From: Erwinia pyrifoliae DSM 12163
GTDB lineage: Bacteria; Pseudomonadota; Gammaproteobacteria; Enterobacterales; Enterobacteriaceae
DNA: 64,000 nt
Reading direction: 5' to 3'
Assembly: GCF_000026985.1 (NCBI RefSeq)
Contig: NC_017390.1
Location: forward strand, 476,172 to 540,171
The notes under the pieces were generated by a model. It worked only from the letters and a program-made list of their open reading frames with translations, had not been told where the DNA came from and searched no databases. Both the position numbers and the translations under genes were made by a program. Shown in pieces: positions 16,467-26,591 of the stretch. Position 1 is the first letter of the stretch; each line of letters begins with the position of its first letter.

Positions 16467-17708
16467 TTAGTTAGCCATAATGCTGGCGGCTAACTGAGCG
16501 CTGCCGGAGGTATTACCGATCAGCTCGGTCAGCAGATTATTTGCCCCATCGCTCATTGGCGTAAAGCGGGTTTCTGCCGTCCGGGCTACCACAACAAACA
16601 CGCCCACGCTGTACTGCGGCACCATCGCCATATAGGTAATAAACCCGCCGCCGCCGCCGGTTTTTTCAATAATGCCCGGACGCCCTTCGCGCGGAGCCAT
16701 ATATACCCAACCCATCCCCAGCGCATCTGCCCGGCCAGGTACATCCATACCTTCCACTTTACTCAACTGACCGCGTCGATAAATCATCGTTTGCAAGCTA
16801 TCGGCCTGTGGGCTGCGGGTATGCATGCCAGATGAAAGGAATTGCTGCATCCAGCGCCCCATATCCTCCGGGGTGGAGTAAACGCCGCCGCTGCCGATGG
16901 CCGCCAGAGAATTATCACAGGGGCTGGGATTTTTGGCCGGGACGATCAGACGGCCACACTGATCGGGTGAGGGGGTAAAGGTGGTGTCCTTCATCCCCAA
17001 TGGACGGGTGATCTTCTCGCGAAACAGTGCAGAATAAGGCTTGCCGCCAGCCTTTGCCAGCGCATCACCCAGCAGGTCAAAGGCGAGGTTAGAGTAAGCG
17101 GCTCGTTCGCCGGGCGTCCACTTCAGCTTCGCGGTGCCGAGCCAGTTCCAGCGTTGACTGTAGGTGGGCCAGGTAAACACGGCACGCACCGCCTTACCGC
17201 CGGGCTGCTCCCGTGGCAGGGCGCTGGTATGGGTAGCGAGGTTGATCAGGCGGATCGGTTGCCCGTTAAAGCTGGGCACCCTGCTGCCGGGAGGGGCATA
17301 TTTGCTGAGTGGGTCGTCCAGCTGCAAACGACCCTCTTCGGCCAGCCTGACCATGAGCTGGCTGGTCATCAGCTTGCTCAGTGATGCCACGCGTATCAGT
17401 GAATCTTTTTCTGGTGGCTGCTGACTACCAGGGCGTACCGAACCACGGCTGGCAAACACCCGCTGATTGGCATCAATAGCGACTATCGCCATTGCGCTGG
17501 CTTTGGTGTTGTAAAAGATGTTATCAGCGTAGCGTTCAACCGTCTTTGCTGCCAGCAGCGGGTCGGGAGCGGTTCGCGCCTGGCCTGCCAACGGCAGTGC
17601 CAGCACGGGAAGCAGCAAAAAAGCACAGAGCGAGGGTTTCAACGGGCGGCCGTTCCTGTCAGTGAATGATTGGGCGCTCCATAGTAGTTTTTTTGGTTTT
17701 AACTGCAA
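16467..17708 (-). CDS. ampH: AmpH, penicillin-binding D,D-carboxypeptidase/endopeptidase
   Basis: Follows E. coli AmpH through its length. Catalytic SxxK is in RVASLSKLMTS (about residue 110), the YxN motif is in AAYSNLAFDL, and KTGG occurs in IEKTGGGGGF. The N terminus holds a signal peptide (LCAFLLLPVLALPLAGQA). The longest frame begins at a TTG at 17708 with AGGAAAGG just upstream; a second TTG at 17642 would give 391 residues, nearer the 385 of E. coli. AmpH trims peptidoglycan peptides in the periplasm and binds beta-lactams weakly. It is co-directional with opgB, 27 bp apart. Confidence 0.92.
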   Translation of the reverse strand: MQLKPKKLLWSAQSFTDRNGRPLKPSLCAFLLLPVLALPLAGQARTAPDPLLAAKTVERYADNIFYNTKASAMAIVAIDANQRVFASRGSVRPGSQQPPEKDSLIRVASLSKLMTSQLMVRLAEEGRLQLDDPLSKYAPPGSRVPSFNGQPIRLINLATHTSALPREQPGGKAVRAVFTWPTYSQRWNWLGTAKLKWTPGERAAYSNLAFDLLGDALAKAGGKPYSALFREKITRPLGMKDTTFTPSPDQCGRLIVPAKNPSPCDNSLAAIGSGGVYSTPEDMGRWMQQFLSSGMHTRSPQADSLQTMIYRRGQLSKVEGMDVPGRADALGMGWVYMAPREGRPGIIEKTGGGGGFITYMAMVPQYSVGVFVVVARTAETRFTPMSDGANNLLTELIGNTSGSAQLAASIMAN

Positions 17709-17735
17709 GCCTTTCCTGAAGGTAAATAGAGCCTG

Positions 17736-20030
17736 TCAGGGGGACGGGGTGACCCGCAGGCTGACAAGGCCAATCCCCAGTTTACGGGCGGCAAAACCGT
17801 CCATCGTCCCCTCACTGGTTTCAACCGGCTGCGGTGGCGTAAGGGTAATGCTGCGCGCCTGAGTGGGGTTGCTTACCTGCAACGTTAAGGTGGTGTCATG
17901 ATTCGCAAAGGTGACCTGCTGCTGCCAGTTGCCAATTTTCACCGTCACCGGGTGCAGGCTGTTATCGCCCCAAGCGCGTGCGTTCAGCGTCAGCGTAAAG
18001 GCCGCAGGTAGTGGATCCAGGTATTGTATGGTCACATCCGGCTGCAGATTAGCATCCGACCAGCGTCCCCAAGGTTCAAGGTGAGACAGGCCAGCGATTT
18101 TTTGCACCTGCTGCGGCATGCCGGGCAGGTTGAACCAGATGGTTTCGGAGCGATATTTCAGGTCGCTGTCGGCAATTTTCAGGCGCGCCAGGCTGCGCTG
18201 GTAGCGGTCGTCACTCTGTTCGTATTGCGCCGGGAAGGTGACTTTCCCCGAGAGGCTACCCGGCTGCACGCGCAAAATGGTGGGCTGCGCGTTTAGCGTG
18301 CCGCTTGCGACACACAGGCTGCCGTCCATCGCCAGCGTATCATCCCAAACGCTGCCGATTTTGAAGCAGCGGTCAATCCAGACAAACTTTTCATCGGCCG
18401 AGAACCTTGCCAGCTGCTGCCTGAGCGGGGTTGCCAGCCAGGCGTCCAGCTTCGGCTCGATCTTATCTGGCTTAACGGACAGCAGCAGCGGCAGTTTGAA
18501 ATGCGCACCGGAGAAGCTGAAGGTATTTTTCGCCGTATCAATTTTGTAGTCTGAAATGGTTTTCGGGAAGTTCCACAGTTTAATGACGTCCGGTTTCCAC
18601 TGAGTTATTTTCTCTTTGATATTGACATAACTGGTTGAAAGCGAAGTGGATGAGAGGCTGCTACGCCCCAGGCCAATAAAGTTGTCACCGCCCATTGCAT
18701 CCAGCACCGTTGCGCCGTTATCCATGGTATTACGTTTTACGTTGAGCACCTGGCCGCTGGCGTCATCGCCGCGTAGCATAAAGAACAGGTCGCGACGATC
18801 GTGCTGGTTGAGGTATTTCCAGGCGGTGTTGTTCATGGCCAGATGATCGGAACTGACCACGATCAGGGTGTTTTTAGACCAGGGCGTGGCGCGGATTTTC
18901 TCAATCAGCCTGGCAATATGCTCCTGGCTACAGGCCACCGCCGCGAAGGATTTGTTCTCTTTACCCGCGAACGGGTAAGACTTGCGCTGACAGCTACGAG
19001 AGATAAATCCGTCCGGATGATGGGTATCAACCGTCAAAGCAAACAGCGAGAAGGGCCGATCCTTCTGCGCCAGCTCAAGGTATTTATCAAACACCACATC
19101 GAGCACCGTATCGTCATACCATCCCCAGTCATTGCGGTACTTATCGTCTTTCACCACGCTTTTTAGTTCCGTGAAACCATAGATATGGTCGAAACCGTGC
19201 GAGGAGAGAAACAGGTCTTTGCCCGCAAAGCTCAGGCTGGAGCCCTGATAAAAATAGTTCTGGTAGCCGGAGGTTTTAAGAATATCGCCCAAACAGATAT
19301 TTTGCGGGTAAAAGCTGGAAAGCGAGCTGGACGCGTTGCCATCAAACGGAGCGAACAAAGGAATCCCGCATTGTGAAGCGACCATGCCGGCAATGGTGTA
19401 TTCGGTGCCGGGTAACTGCTCGGTATAACTGAAATCAAGCGACTGTTTCTTTATCTTGTTCAGTTCCACGGCCAGGCCGGGGAAGGCACCGTCGTCAAAA
19501 TAAGTGCGTTCCAGGCTTTCAGCATAGATATATACCAGGTTAGGCTGCTTACCGTCCAGGCGCTTAGCGGGCGCCCGGTAATGGCTGTAAAAATCAGAAT
19601 CGCCTTTGTCCGCCTGCGACTGAATCAACGCGGTCACCTGCTGATAAGCCGGTGTGGTTTTAATCGAGGCCAGCGCCAGTATTAATGCCAGTACGCTGTA
19701 AAGCGGACTGTAATTGTGGCTTTTTCGCAGGCGTAGCACCCACGATAAAAAGGTAAACAGTAGTAACAAAGCGGCGACTAACCCGGCGGCGGGCAGAATA
19801 TATTTTTGCAGTCCGGCTCCGCTCAGGCTGCTGGTGATGGTGTATATCACCGCGTCGTTGATGCCTTCGCCAGTGAAGTAGTTACTGGCCAGCAGCGTAG
19901 CGTTGAGCACGATATAAATGGCCAGCAGCGATAATATCGCCATAAACCATAGCTTATGGCGCCCTGCCTTACAGCTGTAGAGTAAGGCTGAAGCAAGAAA
20001 TAATAGCAACGAGAACCATTCTGAAACCAT
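17736..20030 (-). CDS. opgB: Phosphoglycerol transferase I
   Basis: 764 residues versus 763 in E. coli OpgB, and similar throughout. Three to four transmembrane helices lie in the first 130 residues (GWFS-like start VSEWFSLLLFLASALLY, then LSLLAIYIVLNATLLASNYF). The periplasmic sulfatase-fold domain includes YIYAESLERTYFD with the catalytic Thr, DTHHPDGFISR, and VVSSDHLAMNN as metal site. It transfers phosphoglycerol from phosphatidylglycerol to osmoregulated periplasmic glucans. In Erwinia and related plant pathogens such glucans affect virulence (established for OPG mutants generally). Confidence 0.95.
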   Translation of the reverse strand: MVSEWFSLLLFLASALLYSCKAGRHKLWFMAILSLLAIYIVLNATLLASNYFTGEGINDAVIYTITSSLSGAGLQKYILPAAGLVAALLLLFTFLSWVLRLRKSHNYSPLYSVLALILALASIKTTPAYQQVTALIQSQADKGDSDFYSHYRAPAKRLDGKQPNLVYIYAESLERTYFDDGAFPGLAVELNKIKKQSLDFSYTEQLPGTEYTIAGMVASQCGIPLFAPFDGNASSSLSSFYPQNICLGDILKTSGYQNYFYQGSSLSFAGKDLFLSSHGFDHIYGFTELKSVVKDDKYRNDWGWYDDTVLDVVFDKYLELAQKDRPFSLFALTVDTHHPDGFISRSCQRKSYPFAGKENKSFAAVACSQEHIARLIEKIRATPWSKNTLIVVSSDHLAMNNTAWKYLNQHDRRDLFFMLRGDDASGQVLNVKRNTMDNGATVLDAMGGDNFIGLGRSSLSSTSLSTSYVNIKEKITQWKPDVIKLWNFPKTISDYKIDTAKNTFSFSGAHFKLPLLLSVKPDKIEPKLDAWLATPLRQQLARFSADEKFVWIDRCFKIGSVWDDTLAMDGSLCVASGTLNAQPTILRVQPGSLSGKVTFPAQYEQSDDRYQRSLARLKIADSDLKYRSETIWFNLPGMPQQVQKIAGLSHLEPWGRWSDANLQPDVTIQYLDPLPAAFTLTLNARAWGDNSLHPVTVKIGNWQQQVTFANHDTTLTLQVSNPTQARSITLTPPQPVETSEGTMDGFAARKLGIGLVSLRVTPSP

Positions 20031-20602
20031 TCGGTCGATTTATCCTGTTTTAACGCAATCCGTCAGGGTAGCTGCAAAGGTTGTGATTGAGGCTGACGGG
20101 GAATTTAACGCACCAGACCACCCCAGGCAACATTTCGCGGAGGCAGTAAACGTTGCGTATTGTCCTTTCAGGACGGCTTGTTTAACTCTGGTTTAAGATG
20201 TTGCCGATCAATGATAAGCACCTGGCGGCAAATAATTTCACCTGGACAGTTTTCATCATGCATGAAGCCATACACACAGGCACTTAACCTGAAATCGCTC
20301 GCTAAACAGGATAAACAAACCTGATATGTCGGCTGGTGGAAAATTGATTGATAAATACGAGATTGTTCACAAAAAATAAAGCGTTAGCCGCCGTACGGGT
20401 GATGCTGAACCCGCACCCAATCTCATCGAAAAATTTATAAACTCACTGTTTGTTTATGTTGAATAATTCATTCGTTGGCGCATTTTCTTAATCTATTCAG
20501 TTATAAATGCAGCGAAAACGGCTCTGTTAGCGCTATTGAAGAGCGGTCCTGGGGATAGTATTCGCCGGCTGTTCTTTTTTTTCTACTACACAGGGCTACA
20601 AG
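20031..20602. promoter_or_regulatory. Divergent intergenic region between opgB and porin gene
   Basis: About 570 bp, AT-rich toward the right, holding the promoters of opgB (minus) and the porin gene (plus). I found no RNA gene, repeat or clear operator. Outer-membrane porin genes often have long leaders that are targets of small RNAs and OmpR/CRP sites, but no specific site could be assigned by eye. Confidence 0.4.
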
Positions 20603-21754
20603 ATGTTAATCAAAAAACCTGTTTTAACCCAGGTCATTGGCCTCGGGCTGGCTGTTGGCTGCGCTTCCTTCGCTGCGAATGCCGAAATGACCGTTCTGAA
20701 GCAGAACCCACAGGCAGGCGACCCGTTAAGTCGTCTGAATTTCACCGTTGGCGGCAGCATCCGTCCCCAGTTCAATAATTTTACCGGCGACGGTGATAAA
20801 GGGTCCTACAAGCGTAACGGCTTTGATGGCGGCAGTCGTTTACGCTTTGCTGCTGATTACTATCTGTTTGATGACATCAGCTGGATCAGTTACTACGAGC
20901 TGGGGGTAGATATCCCGGCTCTGTTCGACTGGGATCATCACTATGCTGAAGGCGCTAATGACACCTCGCGCCGCATGCTGTACACCGGCCTGAAAAGCAA
21001 AACCTGGGGGCAACTCACCTTCGGTCAGCAAAACAGCGTGTATTACGATGTGGTTGGAGCAAAAACCGATCTCTGGGATTACGATATGCTGGGGCAGGCA
21101 TCGGGTAATGGCATCAAAGGCGACTACGATGGCTCATATCGTTCGCGCAAGATGCTGAAATATAAAAATACCTTCGGTGATGCCGATGTTTACGCCTCTT
21201 ATCTGTTCGCGGATAACGAATATCTGACGGGTAAAGGCCCGCGCTATGAGCGCAAAGGGGGCGGGTCGCTGGGCGTGGACTACCACATTGCTAAAGACCT
21301 GACCTGGGGCACCGCGTGGAATTACACCCGGGCGGAAATGCGCGATCCCGTTAAAGGTAATGATAAAACCTGGGATCAGAATATCTTCGGTAGCTCTCTG
21401 AGCTGGACGCCGGACAACTGGACCTTTACCGTTGGCGGCGGCTGGTACGACAACTTCCTCCCCAGCAAAAAGGCGGATGTGAATCATTACTTTGCTGGTG
21501 ACGCATGGGGGATTGAGTACCTTGCCGGATATACCGTGGCGGTCAATCAATACGGCCTGAAGTCGGTGATGCCGTACGTGATGGGTGACCGTATGCAATA
21601 CGTAACCGGCCGTGACTACCAGCGTATTGATAACGGCGTGGGGATGACCTTCAAAATGAATTACGGTTTCCGTATCGACTACGAACACGTCTTTACCTCC
21701 AGTACCGACAACCTGGGCGATATGAATCTGGTACGACTTCGTTACGACTTCTAA
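20603..21754 (+). CDS. Outer-membrane porin (Gram-negative porin family)
   Basis: A 383-residue precursor with a signal peptide ending ASFAANA near residue 27 and a C-terminal Phe (RLRYDF) as required for BAM-dependent insertion. Alternating aromatic/hydrophobic strands (TVGGSIRPQFNNF, LRFAADYYLFDD, GQLTFGQQNSVYYDVVG) predict a 16-stranded barrel with a PEFGGD-less L3. The composition resembles the non-OmpC/F porins of Enterobacterales with the GQxxxxYYDxVG loop region. Substrate specificity is unknown. A perfect GC hairpin follows the gene at 21769-21785. Confidence 0.87.
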   Translation: MLIKKPVLTQVIGLGLAVGCASFAANAEMTVLKQNPQAGDPLSRLNFTVGGSIRPQFNNFTGDGDKGSYKRNGFDGGSRLRFAADYYLFDDISWISYYELGVDIPALFDWDHHYAEGANDTSRRMLYTGLKSKTWGQLTFGQQNSVYYDVVGAKTDLWDYDMLGQASGNGIKGDYDGSYRSRKMLKYKNTFGDADVYASYLFADNEYLTGKGPRYERKGGGSLGVDYHIAKDLTWGTAWNYTRAEMRDPVKGNDKTWDQNIFGSSLSWTPDNWTFTVGGGWYDNFLPSKKADVNHYFAGDAWGIEYLAGYTVAVNQYGLKSVMPYVMGDRMQYVTGRDYQRIDNGVGMTFKMNYGFRIDYEHVFTSSTDNLGDMNLVRLRYDF

Positions 21755-21768
21755 GCTTCCCCCCGTTT

Positions 21769-21785
21769 CCCGGCGTCGCGCCGGG
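21769..21785 (+). terminator. GC hairpin after porin gene
   Basis: Perfect 7-bp arms CCCGGCG / CGCCGGG with a TCG loop, 15 bp after the porin stop codon. It is followed by a weak T-rich run, so termination may be partial. Confidence 0.55.
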
Positions 21786-21941
21786 GAACTTCTTCCCCTT
21801 CCCTGCTGGTGTTTTTCGGCCTGATTTCATAACATTGCTGTGCAGGCGAACCACCTGTTGGTCATTCTCAGCGGATTGCCGCCATCTGAATTTGCTGGCT
21901 CTTACATCATCCTGGGGCTGTAATATTAGCGAGACGAATAT

Positions 21942-22448
21942 ATGGAAGCACAGGGTATTACCGATATCATTCAGCCCGGTCTGCGGGTGCTGTTCTGCGG
22001 TATCAATCCCGGCAAGTCCTCTGCCCATACCGGCTTTCATTTTGCCCACCCCGGTAACCGCTTCTGGAAAACCATTTTCCAGGCGGGGTTCACCCGAACC
22101 CAGCTCAAGCCTGAACAGGAACAGCAGCTATTGGCAACCGGTTGTGGCATCACCATGCTGGTCGAGCGGCCAACGGTGCTGGCCAGTGAGCTGGCCAGCA
22201 GCGAACTACGCAGCGGTGGAAAGGCGCTGGTGGATAAGATTGAACGTTTTCAGCCTGCTGCGCTGGCGGTGCTGGGTAAGCAGGCTTATCAGCAGGCGTT
22301 TCGCCGTAGTCAGGTGGCGTGGGGCAGGCAGCCTCTGGCCGTGGGCGCGACGGAAATCTGGGTACTGCCCAACCCCAGTGGACTGAACCGCGCTTCCCAG
22401 CAGGAAATGACGGAGGCCTATGCACAGCTGCATCTGGCGCTCGCTTAG
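21942..22448 (+). CDS. mug: G/U mismatch-specific DNA glycosylase
   Basis: 168 residues, the E. coli Mug length. [20 protein letters not shown] (about residues 20-39) is the active-site and uracil-binding block with the catalytic Asn, and LPNPSGLNR near 143-151 is the wedge loop. Mug removes uracil and 3,N4-ethenocytosine opposite guanine. As in E. coli it lies just upstream of rpoD in opposite orientation, but here a chemoreceptor gene has come between them. Confidence 0.95.
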   Translation: MEAQGITDIIQPGLRVLFCGINPGKSSAHTGFHFAHPGNRFWKTIFQAGFTRTQLKPEQEQQLLATGCGITMLVERPTVLASELASSELRSGGKALVDKIERFQPAALAVLGKQAYQQAFRRSQVAWGRQPLAVGATEIWVLPNPSGLNRASQQEMTEAYAQLHLALA

Positions 22449-22622
22449 CAGAGGAAATGAATACATCTGGTGGGCCAGAGACGGCGTGCGGTTGTGACCA
22501 GTCTGGCGGGCGTGGCTCAATCATATGCGGATATCTGCGTAATCAGTCGCAGAGAGTAAATGAAGTAATCCTGAAGGTTGTCGATAACCTCTCTACACCC
22601 TTGCAGCAGGCCATCGACAATC

Positions 22623-24269
22623 ATGTTTAATCATACGCGCATTACCGTTTTACTGACTGGAGCAGCAGGTTTTCTGCTGGCTTTATTCACCGCCGTTTCA
22701 TTTATGACCAGCTCCTTTCTCGATAAAAGCAGCCGTGCGGTGAGCGGCCTGAATAACGAGGTTTCTGCAACGCTTTCGGTCGCTAACACGACCAACTTTA
22801 TTCGCCGTGCGCGTGCGCGGATGATGATGGCACTGCACCATATGAACGATGCAGACCAGACTATGTATCAAGCTTTTACTCAGGTTTCAAGGAGAGATGT
22901 CAACCTTGCCATGGCATTTATGCCGGAATACCAGAGTGAAGCCAAATTGCCCGGCGAAACGGCGCTGGCCGAAGAGCTGCAGACGCGTTTCAAACGTTAC
23001 ACGACGAGTGTAGAAGCGCTGCTAAGCGCACTGGAGAAGAAAGATAGCGTGGAATTTCTTCGTCTGGCTGGCACGGATGTGCAGCGGGACGATGAAGCCT
23101 ATGATGTCATACTAGCCCAGGTGATAGATATGCATCATAAGTCTTCTGCAGCTATAACCCAGGCAGCGCAGAGCGATTCCCGTCTGGCCTATATACTCAT
23201 TATTCTGTCCGTCATGGTGTTTCTGATCACCATTCTGCTGATTGCTCTGTTGGTGCGCAGACGCGTTATCGTGCCACTTGGCTATGCCGGAGAGCTGACG
23301 CGCGCGATAGGCCGTGGAGACCTGACCCGGCAAGTAGGCACGCAGCGGCGCGACGAAATTGGTCTTCTTATGAGTGGTCTGGGAGAGATGCAGGATCAAC
23401 TCAGTAAAGTGGTGAATAACGTGATTCTCGGCATTGACGAAGTGTCGCGAGTCAGCGGAGATATTGACCAAGGGGCGCAAAGTCTGTCAGCGCGCACCGG
23501 GCAACAGGCTGCTGCTCTGGAGCAAACGTCTGCCAGCATGGAAGAACTTTCTGCAACCGTGGAACTTAACGCCGAAAATTCGGCGAATGCCAGCAAATTC
23601 GCTTCTGAGGCTGCGCAAACCGCTGTGCGCGGCGGTGAGCTGATGCAGCAGGTGGTAAGTAACATGGCGAACATCCGTAGCAGTTCTACTTCAATTGGTG
23701 AAATTATCGGCGTCATCAATGATATTGCTTTCCAGACCAATATTCTGGCGCTGAATGCTGCAGTGGAAGCTGCCCGGGCCGGTGAGCACGGCAAGGGATT
23801 CGCCGTGGTTGCAGGTGAAGTACGCACACTTGCTCAGCGTAGCGCCAGCTCGGCTAAAGATATCGCCAACCTAATACAGGTATCAGAAGCGAATATCAGT
23901 GAAGGGGGCGCTCTGACTGACCGCGTGGCGAAGACCACGGCTGATATCATTGAGTCAATTGGCAGCGTCAGGGATCTGATTGGTGAAATCGCCGTGGCTT
24001 CAAGGGAGCAAAGCCAGGGGATCGGTCAGGTTGGCGCGGCGGTGCATGAAATGGACCGGGTCACGCAGCAGAACAGCTCGCTGGTGAGTGCATCCGGAGA
24101 GTCAGCTACCGTACTGAACAAACAGGTTGGCAACCTTCGTGCTGAAGTAGCGATCTTCGTCACCAGAGAAATAGCCGCCAGAGGAGGTCTTAAAGAGCTG
24201 CCTGTAAGAAGTGGGAAGCCGACGAAACCAGCCTGTGCAGATGCGCAGGGAGGCTGGGCGTCATTTTGA
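22623..24269 (+). CDS. Methyl-accepting chemotaxis protein
   Basis: A 548-residue Tar/Tsr-like receptor. TM1 spans about residues 6-30 ([21 protein letters not shown]). The periplasmic TarH-type four-helix ligand domain runs to about 190, followed by TM2 ([24 protein letters not shown]), HAMP (about 220-270), methylation helices and the invariant signalling hairpin [31 protein letters not shown] in the middle of the cytoplasmic coil. It lacks the C-terminal NWETF CheR-binding pentapeptide (ends GGWASF), so it may depend on other receptors for adaptation. ATG 22623 is preferred over an in-frame TTG at 22578 because the TM1 start then fits the family. Ligand unknown. Confidence 0.92.
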   Translation: MFNHTRITVLLTGAAGFLLALFTAVSFMTSSFLDKSSRAVSGLNNEVSATLSVANTTNFIRRARARMMMALHHMNDADQTMYQAFTQVSRRDVNLAMAFMPEYQSEAKLPGETALAEELQTRFKRYTTSVEALLSALEKKDSVEFLRLAGTDVQRDDEAYDVILAQVIDMHHKSSAAITQAAQSDSRLAYILIILSVMVFLITILLIALLVRRRVIVPLGYAGELTRAIGRGDLTRQVGTQRRDEIGLLMSGLGEMQDQLSKVVNNVILGIDEVSRVSGDIDQGAQSLSARTGQQAAALEQTSASMEELSATVELNAENSANASKFASEAAQTAVRGGELMQQVVSNMANIRSSSTSIGEIIGVINDIAFQTNILALNAAVEAARAGEHGKGFAVVAGEVRTLAQRSASSAKDIANLIQVSEANISEGGALTDRVAKTTADIIESIGSVRDLIGEIAVASREQSQGIGQVGAAVHEMDRVTQQNSSLVSASGESATVLNKQVGNLRAEVAIFVTREIAARGGLKELPVRSGKPTKPACADAQGGWASF

Positions 24270-24371
24270 GAGCCTGACAAGTCAGTTCAAAAACCGCACC
24301 CCGCCCGGGAGTGAGCCGGGTTGGGTAGCGGATGCCCGATACACGATGTAAACGATTATTCAGGCTACTGA

Positions 24372-24405
24372 TAAAAAAAAACTCCTCACATCTGAGGAGC
24401 CTTTT
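24372..24405. terminator. Bidirectional terminator between MCP gene and rpoD
   Basis: Arms CTCCTCA (24382-24388) and TGAGGAG (24393-24399) with a CATC loop, flanked by a run of A on the left and CCTTTT on the right. It serves rpoD on the minus strand, where the A-run becomes a T-tract, and probably the MCP gene on the plus strand. Confidence 0.85.
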
Positions 24406-24426
24406 CACCTTTTCCGACAATAAAAG

Positions 24427-26268
24427 TTAATCGTCGAGGAAGCTGCGCAGCACTTCGGAGCGGCTTGGATGACGCAATTTGCGCAGTGCCTTCGCTTCGA
24501 TTTGACGGATACGCTCACGCGTAACGTCAAACTGTTTGCCCACTTCTTCCAGCGTATGATCGGTATTCATATCAATACCAAAACGCATGCGCAGAACTTT
24601 AGCTTCGCGCGCGGTCAGACCCGCCAGCACGTCATGGGTCGCTGAACGCAGGCTTTCAGAAGTCGCAGAATCCAGCGGCAGCTCCAGCGTAGTGTCTTCG
24701 ATAAAATCGCCCAGATGTGAGTCTTCATCATCACCAATCGGCGTCTCCATGGAGATCGGCTCTTTAGCGATCTTCAGCACCTTACGGATTTTATCTTCCG
24801 GCATCAGCATACGTTCGGCTAACTCTTCCGGCGTCGGTTCGCGCCCCATCTCCTGCAGCATCTGGCGCGAAATACGGTTGAGCTTATTGATAGTCTCAAT
24901 CATATGTACCGGAATACGGATGGTACGCGCCTGGTCAGCGATGGAGCGGGTGATAGCCTGACGGATCCACCATGTCGCATAAGTTGAGAACTTATAACCA
25001 CGACGGTATTCGAACTTATCTACCGCTTTCATCAAGCCAATGTTGCCTTCCTGAATCAGATCGAGGAACTGCAGACCACGGTTGGTGTATTTCTTGGCGA
25101 TAGAGATAACCAGACGCAGGTTTGCCTCAACCATCTCTTTCTTCGCCCGGCGCGCTTTCGCTTCACCGATAGACATACGGCGGTTGATGTCTTTTACCTG
25201 TTCAATGGTCAGGCCGGTTTCTTCTTCAATCTGCTGCAGCTTCTGCAGGCCACGGTTCACATCGTCTGAAACATCGTTCAGCTTCTCTGACCACGGTTTG
25301 TTCATGGCCAACGCGGCTTTGAACCAGGTTTCATTGGTCTCATTGCCGGTAAACAGCGTAATGAAGTTTTTCTTCGGCATTTTGCACAGTTCAACACACA
25401 GCTTCATGATGATACGTTCCTGGGTACGAACGCGATCCATCATGACACGCATGCTGTTCACCAGAAAGTCGAACTGCTTCGGCACCAGGCGGAACTGTTT
25501 AAATACATCGGACAGATTCTGGATCTCGGCGATGGCATCAGCGTGGCTGCGGCTTTTGGCTTTGATCACCGTACGGGTGGTTTCGTACTGGATGCGCAAA
25601 TCGCCGAACTTCTCACGCGCCAGCTCAGGATCGATGCTGTTGTCATCATCGGAGCTGTCGTCGTCAGATTCTTCGTCTTCATCTTCGTCTTCACGCTCTT
25701 CCGCAGACAGCTCAGAACCAACGTGCGTGGCGGTCGGGGCAATATCTTCTTCAGCGTTAGGATCGACGAAGCCGGTGATCAGGTCGGACAGGCGCGCTTC
25801 ACCCGCTTCAACACGGTCATACTGTTCAAGCAGATAAGTAATTGCTTCAGGGTATTCAGCAACGGAACACTGAACCTGGTTGATACCGTCTTCGATGCGT
25901 TTTGCGATGTCGATCTCGCCCTCACGCGTCAACAGTTCAACCGTACCCATTTCACGCATGTACATACGCACCGGGTCGGTTGTACGCCCGATTTCAGACT
26001 CAACGCTGGATAGCACCTGAGCAGCCGCTTCGGCAGCGTCTTCATCAGTATCGCTGCTGTTTTCATTCAGCATCAGATCGTCGGCATCAGGCGCTTCTTC
26101 CACGACCTGGATGCCCATGTCGTTAATCATCTGGATGATGTCTTCGATCTGATCGGAGTCGACGATATCTTCCGGCAGATGGTCATTGACCTCGGCATAG
26201 GTCAGATAGCCTTGCTCCTTACCACGGGTGACAAGTAGCTTCAGCTGTGACTGCGGGTTTTGCTCCAT
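24427..26268 (-). CDS. rpoD: RNA polymerase primary sigma factor sigma-70
   Basis: 613 residues, identical in length to E. coli RpoD. It has region 1.1 at the N terminus, an acidic non-conserved region with a D/E/S run (about residues 190-215), and region 2 including [27 protein letters not shown] and [10 protein letters not shown] for the -10 element. Region 4 near the end, [24 protein letters not shown], contacts the -35 element. It is the last gene of the rpsU-dnaG-rpoD macromolecular synthesis operon and is probably also driven by promoters in the 323-bp gap upstream. Confidence 0.99.
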   Translation of the reverse strand: MEQNPQSQLKLLVTRGKEQGYLTYAEVNDHLPEDIVDSDQIEDIIQMINDMGIQVVEEAPDADDLMLNENSSDTDEDAAEAAAQVLSSVESEIGRTTDPVRMYMREMGTVELLTREGEIDIAKRIEDGINQVQCSVAEYPEAITYLLEQYDRVEAGEARLSDLITGFVDPNAEEDIAPTATHVGSELSAEEREDEDEDEESDDDSSDDDNSIDPELAREKFGDLRIQYETTRTVIKAKSRSHADAIAEIQNLSDVFKQFRLVPKQFDFLVNSMRVMMDRVRTQERIIMKLCVELCKMPKKNFITLFTGNETNETWFKAALAMNKPWSEKLNDVSDDVNRGLQKLQQIEEETGLTIEQVKDINRRMSIGEAKARRAKKEMVEANLRLVISIAKKYTNRGLQFLDLIQEGNIGLMKAVDKFEYRRGYKFSTYATWWIRQAITRSIADQARTIRIPVHMIETINKLNRISRQMLQEMGREPTPEELAERMLMPEDKIRKVLKIAKEPISMETPIGDDEDSHLGDFIEDTTLELPLDSATSESLRSATHDVLAGLTAREAKVLRMRFGIDMNTDHTLEEVGKQFDVTRERIRQIEAKALRKLRHPSRSEVLRSFLDD

Positions 26269-26591
26269 AAGACGGTGTCCACACTTCTGTTAAATTAGAT
26301 TGGTGTCGGTCGGCTAACGTGCCAACAATAACAGTGAGGGCGTTGAGATTATTGCCGCTGCCCGTCGTGGCGGCTGTCAGGATTGACCTGACGCTTATTC
26401 GGCACTTAAGCCGCTGTGTTCTGTGTCGAAGCTATCTTACTTGCCATTTTGACCGCTGGCAGTGCTCGGGATCCTCACGTACTCCATGTACGCTGCGGTC
26501 CCTGCGCGCTGGCAGCAATCAAACTGGCTGCGCCGATAACGCTTCTTAATTCTGTCTGTGAGTAGGATATTTACAGAAAGGGTTCACCCGT
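26269..26591. repeat. dnaG-rpoD gap with enterobacterial palindromic repeat
   Basis: A 323-bp gap. Positions about 26440-26530 have the look of a dispersed enterobacterial repeat: a core CACGTACTCCATGTACGCTG forms a stem from CGTAC/GTACG, flanked by the outer near-complementary segments GCTGGCAGTGCTCGGGA and GGTCCCTGCGCGCTGGCAGC. Similar intergenic elements are common in Erwinia and Serratia genomes. In E. coli this gap also carries minor rpoD promoters; I could not place them here. Confidence 0.5.
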
